Below are positions 8,025 through 15,050 of a stretch of DNA of 37,248 bases, one piece after another; within the stretch, counting starts at the first letter, position 1; each line of letters begins with the position of its first letter. The stretch spans positions 1 to 37,248 of the forward strand of contig CACWPR010000015.1 of assembly GCA_902762855.1 (NCBI GenBank). Reading direction: 5' to 3'. This DNA comes from Ruminococcus flavefaciens. GTDB lineage: Bacteria; Bacillota; Clostridia; Oscillospirales; Ruminococcaceae. Made by a program: the position numbers and the translations under genes. The notes beneath the pieces are model-generated. The model saw nothing but the letters and a program-made list of their open reading frames with translations. It ran no database searches and had not been told where the DNA came from.

Positions 8025-9097
8025 ACTATCGTTCCTCCGCCCACAACTATGTCACCGTCATAAAGCACTACAGCCTGTCCACTTGTGACTGCTCTCTGCG
8101 GCTCGTCAAATTCCACCATATAGCGGCCGTCCCCAAGGGCAGACACCACTGCCGGACGGTCTGTCTGGCTGTATCTCGTTTTTGCTGTTACTCTCATCGG
8201 AGCTGTCAGCTCCGGCACTGAGATGAGGTTGAAGTCCTCGGCTATCAGAGACCGGGTATAGAGGTCAGCCTCATCGCCAAGGGTCACTGTATTGGACTCC
8301 ACGTCCTTGCGGACCACATACGCAGGCTTTCCAAGAGAGATGCCAAGATGCTTTCTCTGGCCTACGGTATAATTTATGATGCCCTTATGTTCACCAAGAA
8401 CTTTTCCCTCTGCATCCACGAAATTTCCGCATGGTACATCTGCTCCGGTGAACTGCCTGATGAATCCTGCATAATCGCCGTCAGGCACAAAGCATATGTC
8501 CTGACTGTCAGGCTTTGAAGAGTTCACCAGTCCGGCCTTCTCTGCCAGTTCTCTGACCTGTGACTTTTCAAGTCCCCCAAGTGGGAAAAGCGTATGTGAG
8601 AGCTGCTCCTGAGTCAGGGAGTACAGAACATAGGTCTGGTCCTTGCTCCTGTCAGCAGGACGTTTCAGCAGATACCTGCCACTTTCCGGGTCGTACTCAT
8701 TGACTGCATAATGTCCTGTAGCGATATAGTCATAATCCAGCTCCAACGCTCTGCGGAGCATCTTGTCGAACTTAACGTGTCGATTGCACTCTATGCAGGG
8801 ATTGGGAGTCCTGCCGCCGAGATAGCTGTCCGCAAACTGCTTCATGACGTGCTCACGGAAATTGTCCTTGAAATTGAATACCAGATGCTCAAAGCCGAGC
8901 CTGTAGGCCACGCTCCGTGCATCCATTACATCTGAAAGGGCACAGCAGGTCTTTCCCTCCTTCTGTGCCTGTGAAATATCCTCATCGGAAAAGAGCTTCA
9001 GCGTGACTCCCATGACCTCATATCCCTGGTCTCTCAGGAGCATTGCCGCTACGGAGCTGTCAACTCCGCCGCTCATTCCCACCATAACCTTCTTCAT
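8021..9097 (-). CDS. mnmA: tRNA-specific 2-thiouridylase MnmA
   Basis: A 358-residue enzyme that places sulfur at C2 of wobble U34 in Lys, Glu and Gln tRNAs, using ATP and a persulfide relay. The PP-loop SGGVDSS is at about residues 9-15. The two catalytic cysteines lie in TPNPCIECNRHVKF (about 97) and SQDICFVPDG (about 196). The C-terminal substrate-recognition domain has the family sequence NYTVGQRKHLGI. The start at 9097 (MKKVMVGMSGG) has AAAGGTGAG upstream and fits the family; ten upstream in-frame codons lack support. It overlaps the downstream small gene by 4 bases. The 89-base gap before it is the largest inside the cluster and may carry an attenuator-like hairpin. Confidence 0.96.
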   Translation of the reverse strand: MKKVMVGMSGGVDSSVAAMLLRDQGYEVMGVTLKLFSDEDISQAQKEGKTCCALSDVMDARSVAYRLGFEHLVFNFKDNFREHVMKQFADSYLGGRTPNPCIECNRHVKFDKMLRRALELDYDYIATGHYAVNEYDPESGRYLLKRPADRSKDQTYVLYSLTQEQLSHTLFPLGGLEKSQVRELAEKAGLVNSSKPDSQDICFVPDGDYAGFIRQFTGADVPCGNFVDAEGKVLGEHKGIINYTVGQRKHLGISLGKPAYVVRKDVESNTVTLGDEADLYTRSLIAEDFNLISVPELTAPMRVTAKTRYSQTDRPAVVSALGDGRYMVEFDEPQRAVTSGQAVVLYDGDIVVGGGTIV

Positions 9098-9106
9098 ATT
9101 CTCACC

Positions 9107-9136
9107 TTTTAAAAAACGGACCCCCATGCCTTCCGT
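9107..9136 (-). terminator. weak hairpin with U-run upstream of mnmA
   Basis: On the minus strand ACGGA (9132-9136) pairs with TCCGT (9116-9120) across an 11-base loop and runs straight into six T. The stem is only 5 bp, so it may be a partial terminator or attenuator between the HAD gene and mnmA, or chance. Confidence 0.3.
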
Positions 9137-9186
9137 GAACCATTGCCGACTTTGTCAGCTCAGTGGACCGGCATCAAGATCCGCTA

Positions 9187-9849
9187 TCATATTAAATTCT
9201 TTATTTCCTCAAGGGACATGACATAGCAGTCAGCCGCTGCCTTTATCCTGTCCATTTCCTGTCGTGCGGCATTGTCGTATACACCCGCTGTAACAAAGCC
9301 GGCAGAGGCCGCAGTTTCTATCGAATGAAGGGAATCCTCCACGACCAGCGTCTCTCCTGGCAGGGTGCCGAGCCGGCCTGCTGCTCCCAGAAAAATATCC
9401 GGGAAGTTCTTCCCCCTTGGGTAGTCAGCATCCGTCAGCAGGAATCGAAAACGGTCGTAAATACCGCATCTTTCCAGCACCGATGATGCAAGTGACCTGT
9501 AGGTCGCAGTAGCTACTCCGTAGGGTATCTTTTTATCATCAAGGCTGTCCAGAATATCACAGGCTCCGGGTTTGAGCTGTATCCTTTCGGAATACTCCTT
9601 CCGGACGAGCTCCTCTATTCTGACGATTATCTCCGGCACAGTCATTCTTATGCCGAAATGGTCGATGAAGTACTGTGAGGACTCTTCTACAGTCATTTTC
9701 CTCATTATCTCCGAGATGTCTCCCGGAGGGTCGGAAACACCGTTTTCAAGTAGAAATTCCTTGTCTATCCGGCTCCACACTGACATTGAGTCTATGAGAG
9801 TGCCGTCAAGGTCAAAGATGACTCCTTTTATAGTGCCGAGCCGCTGCAT
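9187..9849 (-). CDS. HAD-superfamily phosphatase, beta-phosphoglucomutase-like
   Basis: A 220-residue subfamily IA HAD hydrolase. It has the nucleophile motif VIFDLDGTLIDS (Asp about 13 and 15), the motif II threonine in GVATATYRS, the lysine in YPRGKNFPDIF, and the acidic motif IV VVEDSLHSIETA. A four-helix cap lies between motifs I and II. Such enzymes are sugar-phosphate or nucleotide phosphatases or phosphoglucomutases; the substrate cannot be read from sequence. ATG at 9849 is preceded by GAGGA and begins 1 base after the stop of the C39 lipoprotein gene. The longer in-frame extension would overlap that gene and has no better start. Confidence 0.85.
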   Translation of the reverse strand: MQRLGTIKGVIFDLDGTLIDSMSVWSRIDKEFLLENGVSDPPGDISEIMRKMTVEESSQYFIDHFGIRMTVPEIIVRIEELVRKEYSERIQLKPGACDILDSLDDKKIPYGVATATYRSLASSVLERCGIYDRFRFLLTDADYPRGKNFPDIFLGAAGRLGTLPGETLVVEDSLHSIETAASAGFVTAGVYDNAARQEMDRIKAAADCYVMSLEEIKNLI

Positions 9850-9850
9850 A

Positions 9851-10828
9851 TCATTCCTCGGCTGAGGACTCAGCACCCTCTTCTGCCGCTGCCTTCTCCT
9901 CGTTATATTCCTTCAGAGTATGCATAGTCACGCTCTTTTCAGCCTCAGTGGTAACGTGGTGACCTTCTGTTGAGGCATCTCCGCATATAACTACAGCCTG
10001 ATCGCCCATGAGGTCATACGCCTCCTCAAACAGGTCAAGTGGATAAGTAGTATTTCCTTCAAGAGGGTCAGCGGCGTATACGATGCCCTGGTCAAGGTCA
10101 TATCCGTATATTGTCATGCAGTGCTGATACCAGTTGAAAATGAAGTCCTTACCGTTTCCGGCTGTCCATACCAGCTCAGGAGTAGTTATCTCGAGTCCTA
10201 TAGTGGACCATACGATGACCGGCCTGCCCTGGGAGAGCTGCCAGAAAAGCTCATCGAGACTGCTGCCTGTCAGTTCCTCAGCATAGCATGGTGAATCAAC
10301 AGAGGCAAAATACTTATCCGCTGTCTGGACAATGACATTCGCATTGCAGCCAAAGCCGTCAAGGCGTGGATCTCCTACGTAAGCCTCATCCATTACAACC
10401 GCTCCCTGGAAGTCTATGGGCATGAACTCGTCAGCAAGTGTTATCTTGTCAACGTCAAATCCAAGGTAATTGAGTGTTTCTGTCAGTGACGTTACCTCGC
10501 AGCCTGTGGGGAGTTCAGGATTCTGGAGGACGGCCTCAAAGCTGTCAAGCACATATGTCTGTGGGATGCTGTAATTCTCAGGTACGCTCACGTCCAGTGA
10601 AAAGGGCTCTGTAAGCACCTCTGAATCCGGCTCTGTTGCGGCCTCATCAGAGGTCATGACTGTCTCATCATCCCAGTCGGGAGCAGCGGACCTGTTTATC
10701 TCACCTGTCTGGGTATAGGCCGGTATCTCTTCGGATACCTCGGCCAGCTTGACATTTGAGCCGCATGAACTTAAAACGGTCAGTGAGAGGGCTGCCGCTG
10801 CTGAGAGGGTAAGGATATTCTTTATCAT
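9851..10828 (-). CDS. C39-like cysteine peptidase family lipoprotein
   Basis: A 325-residue surface lipoprotein. Signal peptide and lipobox are VLSSC (Cys about 22). A Pro/Glu/Thr-rich linker runs to about residue 85. The rest is a papain-fold C39-like domain (Peptidase_C39_2, PF13529), with the catalytic Cys in LPTGCEVTSL (about 110), the GRPVIVW segment (about 201), the His in YQHCMTIYGYD (about 236) and the third residue in AADPLEG (Asp about 254). All three catalytic positions appear intact, so peptidase or transpeptidase activity outside the membrane is plausible. The substrate is unknown. It is odd as a secreted protein inside a run of RNA-modification genes. It starts 7 bases after the tmcAL stop. 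Confidence 0.85.
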   Translation of the reverse strand: MIKNILTLSAAAALSLTVLSSCGSNVKLAEVSEEIPAYTQTGEINRSAAPDWDDETVMTSDEAATEPDSEVLTEPFSLDVSVPENYSIPQTYVLDSFEAVLQNPELPTGCEVTSLTETLNYLGFDVDKITLADEFMPIDFQGAVVMDEAYVGDPRLDGFGCNANVIVQTADKYFASVDSPCYAEELTGSSLDELFWQLSQGRPVIVWSTIGLEITTPELVWTAGNGKDFIFNWYQHCMTIYGYDLDQGIVYAADPLEGNTTYPLDLFEEAYDLMGDQAVVICGDASTEGHHVTTEAEKSVTMHTLKEYNEEKAAAEEGAESSAEE

Positions 10829-10835
10829 CCGGGGA

Positions 10836-12038
10836 TTACTCCATATCTATCATAATTTTAGCTCTGTAATCCTTCTGCGCGGAGGTGACCGTTTCAAGGG
10901 CCAGTCCGTAGAGGTCAGAGGCTCTTATCTCAAGCTCTGCGAACCTTTCGGCTGTATCGCTGAGCTGTGACAGTTTCGCTATCGACGACGCATAGGGCAG
11001 CTTTGCGCTGTTTTTTGCCTGTGCAAGTATCTCCTTTCCCCTTTCATTGAAGGCCAGGATGCGGCCGTAAGGCGGGAGCTGCTTCATATCCTCCTTGGTT
11101 ATCCCGATGAGGAGAGAGAGCATTATCCTCCTGATTCGTGCCATAGTGTATCTCTTGGTCTTTACTGTAAAGAGGAGCTCATCAAGTGAGCCTGCCATTC
11201 TTGCGCCGTATATGCGGTTCTCAAGTCCCTGTCCGACATCGCTGATACCTGCTATCTCCTCCGCAGAGGTACTCCTTAGCTTATAGAGCATGACTCTTTC
11301 AAGCCTGCTTAGTGAGGCTGTATTGCCGTTTCTTATGGCGTTGGATATGGCCTCAGTCCATATGGACGTTGTGTACTCGCTTATATCCTCTGCACTGTGG
11401 TCTGCGGCAAGTCTCTCACGTATATAGGACGCACTTGCATAGCCGTTTTCTGCATCGGCTCCGTCATGAGGTGCATAGACCCTCTTGATAGTGAAGGGAG
11501 CCATTGCTGAGGAGAATCTCTTCAATGCTCTCATATACTCTATCGCAAGGAGATTGTTTGGAGAAGAGATTATCTCCGCTATCTCCGGGTCTGTGCCGTT
11601 TATCACCGAATTCAGGGCTCTTGGGTAGGTATATCCCTTTTCCATTATCTGACGTATCTCGTCCTCGTGGACCATTGCTGTTATCTCAACAGTTTCAAGT
11701 GCCTGACGCAGTTTTTCAACGTCTCCGCACTCGCTTCCGAAGGACAGCTCGTCAACTGCTCCAAGTGAATCCAGAAGGTACACTGCACCTGCGGCAAAAT
11801 TCTCCGCAGAGGAAAGACAGTACTGCACCGGCAGCTCAATGACCAGGTCTGCTCCTGACCTTACTGCAAGACGGGCTCTTTCGAGCTTGTCCATAATGGC
11901 AGTGTCTCCACGCTGCACGAAATTTCCGCTCATCACTGCCACTATGTGAGTCGCTCCGTTATTGCGTGTCTCACGTATGTGATAGAGATGTCCGTTGTGG
12001 AAAGGGTTATACTCGCATATGATTCCGCTGATTTTCAT
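10836..12038 (-). CDS. tmcAL: tRNA(Met) cytidine acetate ligase TmcAL
   Basis: A 400-residue nucleotidyltransferase-fold enzyme (formerly YlbM). It activates acetate with ATP to acetyl-AMP and acetylates C34 of elongator tRNA(Met) to ac4C. The N-terminus MKISGIICEYNPFHNGHLYHI carries the HxGH nucleotidyl-transfer motif, and VMSGNFVQRGDTAI follows at about 38-51. Length fits the family. The start at 12038 follows AGAGGTAG; the nine upstream in-frame codons have no ribosome binding site at a suitable distance. It heads the minus-strand cluster and is divergent from ackA, with a 251-base shared intergenic region. Confidence 0.93.
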   Translation of the reverse strand: MKISGIICEYNPFHNGHLYHIRETRNNGATHIVAVMSGNFVQRGDTAIMDKLERARLAVRSGADLVIELPVQYCLSSAENFAAGAVYLLDSLGAVDELSFGSECGDVEKLRQALETVEITAMVHEDEIRQIMEKGYTYPRALNSVINGTDPEIAEIISSPNNLLAIEYMRALKRFSSAMAPFTIKRVYAPHDGADAENGYASASYIRERLAADHSAEDISEYTTSIWTEAISNAIRNGNTASLSRLERVMLYKLRSTSAEEIAGISDVGQGLENRIYGARMAGSLDELLFTVKTKRYTMARIRRIMLSLLIGITKEDMKQLPPYGRILAFNERGKEILAQAKNSAKLPYASSIAKLSQLSDTAERFAELEIRASDLYGLALETVTSAQKDYRAKIMIDME

Positions 12039-12050
12039 TTTACTACCTCT

Positions 12051-12094
12051 TTTCATTAATTTCAATGGTTTTCAATAAAGTTTCACTTATTTCA
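12051..12094 (-). repeat. five helically phased TGAAA (TTTCA) elements upstream of tmcAL
   Basis: TTTCA on the plus strand occurs at 12051, 12060, 12070, 12081 and 12090, spaced 9, 10, 11 and 9 bases. On the minus strand these are TGAAA blocks in the tmcAL leader or promoter, on one helical face. They may cause DNA curvature or be protein contacts. Confidence 0.45.
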
Positions 12095-12176
12095 CATATT
12101 TTTTAGCATATTAGCGGATGTTTTGTCATAATTCCGCCTTTTTTCTGGAGGGTTTGAGACAAATTTCAGAAAACAC

Positions 12177-12205
12177 TTGCAATTTCTGCAAAATGGTACT
12201 ATAAT
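12177..12205 (+). promoter_or_regulatory. sigma-A promoter of ackA
   Basis: TTGCAA (12177-12182), a 17-base spacer and TATAAT (12200-12205). The start would be near 12212, giving a leader of about 78 bases. Confidence 0.85.
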
Positions 12206-12224
12206 ATTATGTGCAATCTCTGCG

Positions 12225-12257
12225 CCGGAGGGATGGCCGTGCCAGAATGGCCTCCGG
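12225..12257 (+). promoter_or_regulatory. leader hairpin of ackA
   Basis: CCGGAGG (12225-12231) pairs with CCTCCGG (12251-12257) around a 19-base loop that contains two GGCC-like blocks allowing an alternative pairing. It lies about 20 bases upstream of the ribosome binding site (AAAGGA), within the transcript. There is no U-run after it, so it is not a terminator. It may stabilise the mRNA or regulate translation. Confidence 0.5.
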
Positions 12258-12289
12258 ACGGCAAAATCACATCGAAAGGAATAAAAAAC

Positions 12290-13489
12290 ATGATAATCTT
12301 AGTTGTTAATGCAGGCAGTTCCTCACTGAAGTACCAGCTCATCAACATGGACGATGAGAGCGTTATCGCAAAGGGCAACTGCGACCGTATCGGTATCGAC
12401 GGTCATATCTCCCACAAAGCCTTCAACGGCAAGACCCTTGATGAGGATTGCAGCTTCCCCACTCATACAGAGGCTTTCATGAAGCTGGTAGAGGCTCTCA
12501 CTACAGGAGATGCCAAGGTCATCGACAGCATGGATGAGATATCCGCAGTTGGTCACCGTATAGTACAGGGTGCCGACGTTTTCGATAAGTCCGTACTCGT
12601 TACAGATGAAGTTATCGACAAGATCGACGAGCTCCGTGAGCTTGCTCCCGTTCACAACCACGCTCATGCTCTCGCTCTCAGAGCCTGCAAGAATGTAATT
12701 CCTGCAAACGTTCCTCAGGTCGTTGTATTCGACACTGCTTTCCACCAGACCATGCCTCCCAAGGCATTTATGTTCGGCCTTCCCTACGATGACTATGAGA
12801 AGCTCCACGTAAGAAAGTACGGCTTCCACGGTACATCCCACAGATTCGTTTCCAAGGCTCTCGCAGAGGCTATGGGCAAGGATGTCAAGGACCTCAAGAT
12901 AGTTTCATGTCACCTCGGCAACGGCTCTTCTATCACTGCTGTTGACGGCGGAAAGTCCGTTGATACTTCAATGGGATTCACTCCCCTTGACGGTGTTGTA
13001 ATGGGTACAAGAACAGGTTCTGTTGACCCCTCTGCTGTTACTTTCGTTGCTGACAAACACCACTTCACTCCCTCTGAGATGAGCGAGTACATGAACAAGA
13101 AGTCAGGATTCCTCGGAGTTTCCGGTGTTGGTTCTGATAACCGTGACGTTCAGGCTGCTTCACTCAAAGGAAACAAGAGAGCTCAGCTCGTTTCTGATAT
13201 GCTCACCTACGAGATCCAGAAGTACATCGGTTCCTATGCTGCTGCTATGAACGGCCTTGATGCTGTTCTCTTCACAGGCGGTATCGGTGAGAACTCCTGG
13301 GAGGTCAGAGAGGCTGTATGCGAGAATATGGACTTCTTCGGCATCAAGATCGACAAGGAACTCAACAAGTCTATCAGAGGAAAGCTCACTAAGATCTCTA
13401 CTCCTGATTCAAAGATCGAGGTATGGATCGTTCCTACAAATGAGGAGCTCCTTATTGCAAGGGATACTCTTGAGCTTATCTCAAAGTAA
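12290..13489 (+). CDS. ackA: acetate kinase AckA
   Basis: A 399-residue enzyme that interconverts acetyl phosphate plus ADP with acetate plus ATP, the last step of fermentative acetate production. Family signatures are visible: VNAGSSSLKYQL (about 5-16), RKYGFHGTSHR (about 175-185), CHLGNGSS (about 205-212), MGTRTGSVDP (about 240-249) and FTGGIGENS. ATG at 12290 follows AAAGGA at 7 bases; the upstream open frame is leader sequence. Codon use is strongly biased (many ctc, aag, ttc), consistent with high expression. No phosphotransacetylase gene is adjacent. It ends at a strong terminator. Confidence 0.97.
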   Translation: MIILVVNAGSSSLKYQLINMDDESVIAKGNCDRIGIDGHISHKAFNGKTLDEDCSFPTHTEAFMKLVEALTTGDAKVIDSMDEISAVGHRIVQGADVFDKSVLVTDEVIDKIDELRELAPVHNHAHALALRACKNVIPANVPQVVVFDTAFHQTMPPKAFMFGLPYDDYEKLHVRKYGFHGTSHRFVSKALAEAMGKDVKDLKIVSCHLGNGSSITAVDGGKSVDTSMGFTPLDGVVMGTRTGSVDPSAVTFVADKHHFTPSEMSEYMNKKSGFLGVSGVGSDNRDVQAASLKGNKRAQLVSDMLTYEIQKYIGSYAAAMNGLDAVLFTGGIGENSWEVREAVCENMDFFGIKIDKELNKSIRGKLTKISTPDSKIEVWIVPTNEELLIARDTLELISK

Positions 13490-13521
13490 TTACATTATAT
13501 CATAAGATCATGCAAAAATCA

Positions 13522-13547
13522 ATCCCTCCACCTGTGGAGGGATTTTT
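13522..13547 (+). terminator. intrinsic terminator after ackA
   Basis: The stem ATCCCTCCAC/GTGGAGGGAT has a very small loop and is followed by a T run (13543-13547). It ends 26 bases before the next start. Confidence 0.85.
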
Positions 13548-13573
13548 GCGGCGACAAAAAGGAAAGTGGATAA

Positions 13574-14896
13574 ATGAGCAAATTCAGAAAACAGCATATG
13601 TCCGTGGAATGGCACGACATCATCGACACTGACAGTACATCACCTGCAATAAACGCTCCACTCAAAGAAAAGGCTACCCTGGTAGGAAGAGTGGGACTTA
13701 TGATGCTCTCAGTCGGTACCGGAGCATGGAGAGTAAGAGCTTCCATGAACAAAATAGCAAGAGCATTGAATATCACCTGCTGTGCAGATATCGGACTTCT
13801 TTCTATCGAGTATACCTGCATCGAAAATGGTGAGACCTACACCAATGCCCTGTCTATCAATACTACAGGCATAAACACCGAAAAGCTGTGGTATCTTGAG
13901 GAATTTGCTGACGGCTTCGGAGAACGTGCGGGAAAATATTCCGCTGAGCAGTTCCATATGATACTTGACAAGTTCCAGAGCCTGCCGGCTAATTATAAAG
14001 CTATAAACCTCGCCCTTGCGTCAGCACTTGCCTGCTGCGGATTCACCTTCCTTCTCGGCGGAGGCCCTATTGAAATGATACTTGCTTTCTTCGGTGCCGG
14101 AGCAGGACAGTTCGTAAGAAAAAAGCTCCTCGAACGGCATATCACCCTGCTGGCAAATGTTGCTGTTGGTGTCTTTGCAGCCTGCTGTACCTATGTTTGT
14201 CTTGATAAATTAGCTGAGAACCTTCTGGATATTTCCTCATCACATCAGGCAGGATATATCTGTTCCATGCTGTTCATTATACCAGGATTCCCGCTTATCA
14301 CCGGCGGTATCGACCTTGCAAAGCTGGACCTGCGCTCAGGTCTCGAACGTATAACCTATGCCCTTCTCATAATAGGTATGGCAACTCTTACCGGCTGGCT
14401 CACCGCTATGGCTTTCAGATTCTCGCCCTCGGACTTCACCGAGCTTGAGCTGGAGACCTGGCAGAAGATAATCTTCAGACTGATAACCAGCTTCTGCGGT
14501 GTATATGGCTTCTCCTTCCTTTACAACAGTCCCCGAAAACTGGCATTTACCGCAGGCTGTGTCGGAATGATAGCCAATACCTTCAGACTTGAACTCATCG
14601 ACTTCACTGATATACCCGTAAGCGCAGCCGCATTCATCGGAGCCCTCTCCGCAGGTCTTATGGCCTCTGCAATGAAAAAGTGGATAGGCTGGCCGAGAAT
14701 AACTATAACTGTACCGTCTATCGTTATCATGGTACCGGGAATGTTCATGTACAAGGGCATCTACTATATGGGACTCAATGATGTTTCCACCGGTGCCCTC
14801 TGGCTCTCAAAGGCCATCCTCATCGTCACTGCACTTCCTCTGGGACTCATTTTTGCACGTATACTTACAGATAATAATTTCCGGAAGAGCTCCTGA
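13574..14896 (+). CDS. ThrE-family threonine/serine exporter
   Basis: A 440-residue membrane protein joining both halves of the threonine/serine exporter family: an N-terminal ThrE domain (PF06738, about 30-270) and a ThrE_2 domain (PF12821, about 285-430). The soluble N-terminal part includes the conserved segment VGRVGLMMLSVGTGAWRV. About ten membrane spans follow, for example ALACCGFTFLLGGGPIEMIL and GALSAGLMASAM. The fused form is known from Corynebacterium ThrE; many Firmicutes split the halves into two genes. It would export threonine or serine by proton-driven antiport. It lies between two terminators, and no clear promoter is visible in the short upstream gap, so some expression may come from ackA read-through. 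Confidence 0.85.
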   Translation: MSKFRKQHMSVEWHDIIDTDSTSPAINAPLKEKATLVGRVGLMMLSVGTGAWRVRASMNKIARALNITCCADIGLLSIEYTCIENGETYTNALSINTTGINTEKLWYLEEFADGFGERAGKYSAEQFHMILDKFQSLPANYKAINLALASALACCGFTFLLGGGPIEMILAFFGAGAGQFVRKKLLERHITLLANVAVGVFAACCTYVCLDKLAENLLDISSSHQAGYICSMLFIIPGFPLITGGIDLAKLDLRSGLERITYALLIIGMATLTGWLTAMAFRFSPSDFTELELETWQKIIFRLITSFCGVYGFSFLYNSPRKLAFTAGCVGMIANTFRLELIDFTDIPVSAAAFIGALSAGLMASAMKKWIGWPRITITVPSIVIMVPGMFMYKGIYYMGLNDVSTGALWLSKAILIVTALPLGLIFARILTDNNFRKSS

Positions 14897-14924
14897 CGGA
14901 TGTCAGCTCTATGATTAAAAATAC

Positions 14925-14954
14925 ATGGGAGACCAGTGGTCTCCCATACTTTTT
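14925..14954 (+). terminator. intrinsic terminator after the exporter gene
   Basis: ATGGGAGACC (14925-14934), loop AGT, GGTCTCCCAT (14938-14947), then a T run ending at 14954. The stem is a perfect 10 bp. Confidence 0.9.
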
Positions 14955-14965
14955 AAATTAAATAA

Positions 14966-14979
14966 AGAAAATATGTTCG
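14966..14979 (+). promoter_or_regulatory. candidate LexA (SOS) box upstream of uvrB
   Basis: AGAAAATATGTTCG matches 12 of 14 positions of the Gram-positive LexA site CGAACATATGTTCG; the right half is perfect. It lies just upstream of the -35 region. A weaker related sequence around ACATATGTG (14999-15007) abuts the -10. uvrB is a standard SOS gene, which makes the assignment plausible. Confidence 0.5.
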
Positions 14980-14985
14980 TACCTC

Positions 14986-15014
14986 TTTATTTTTCTGTAC
15001 ATATGTGTTATAAT
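14986..15014 (+). promoter_or_regulatory. promoter of uvrB-uvrA
   Basis: TATAAT at 15009-15014 with a weak -35 (TTTATT, 14986-14991) at 17 bases. The leader is about 30 bases and ends in AAGGAGG. Confidence 0.65.
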
Positions 15015-15050
15015 ATAATGTATGTCAATCTGTATCGATAAGGAGGTCAC

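Noticed and set aside
12209..12289. In-frame upstream extension of ackA
   Set aside because: It begins at the predicted transcription start, has no ribosome binding site, crosses the leader hairpin and adds residues absent from acetate kinases.
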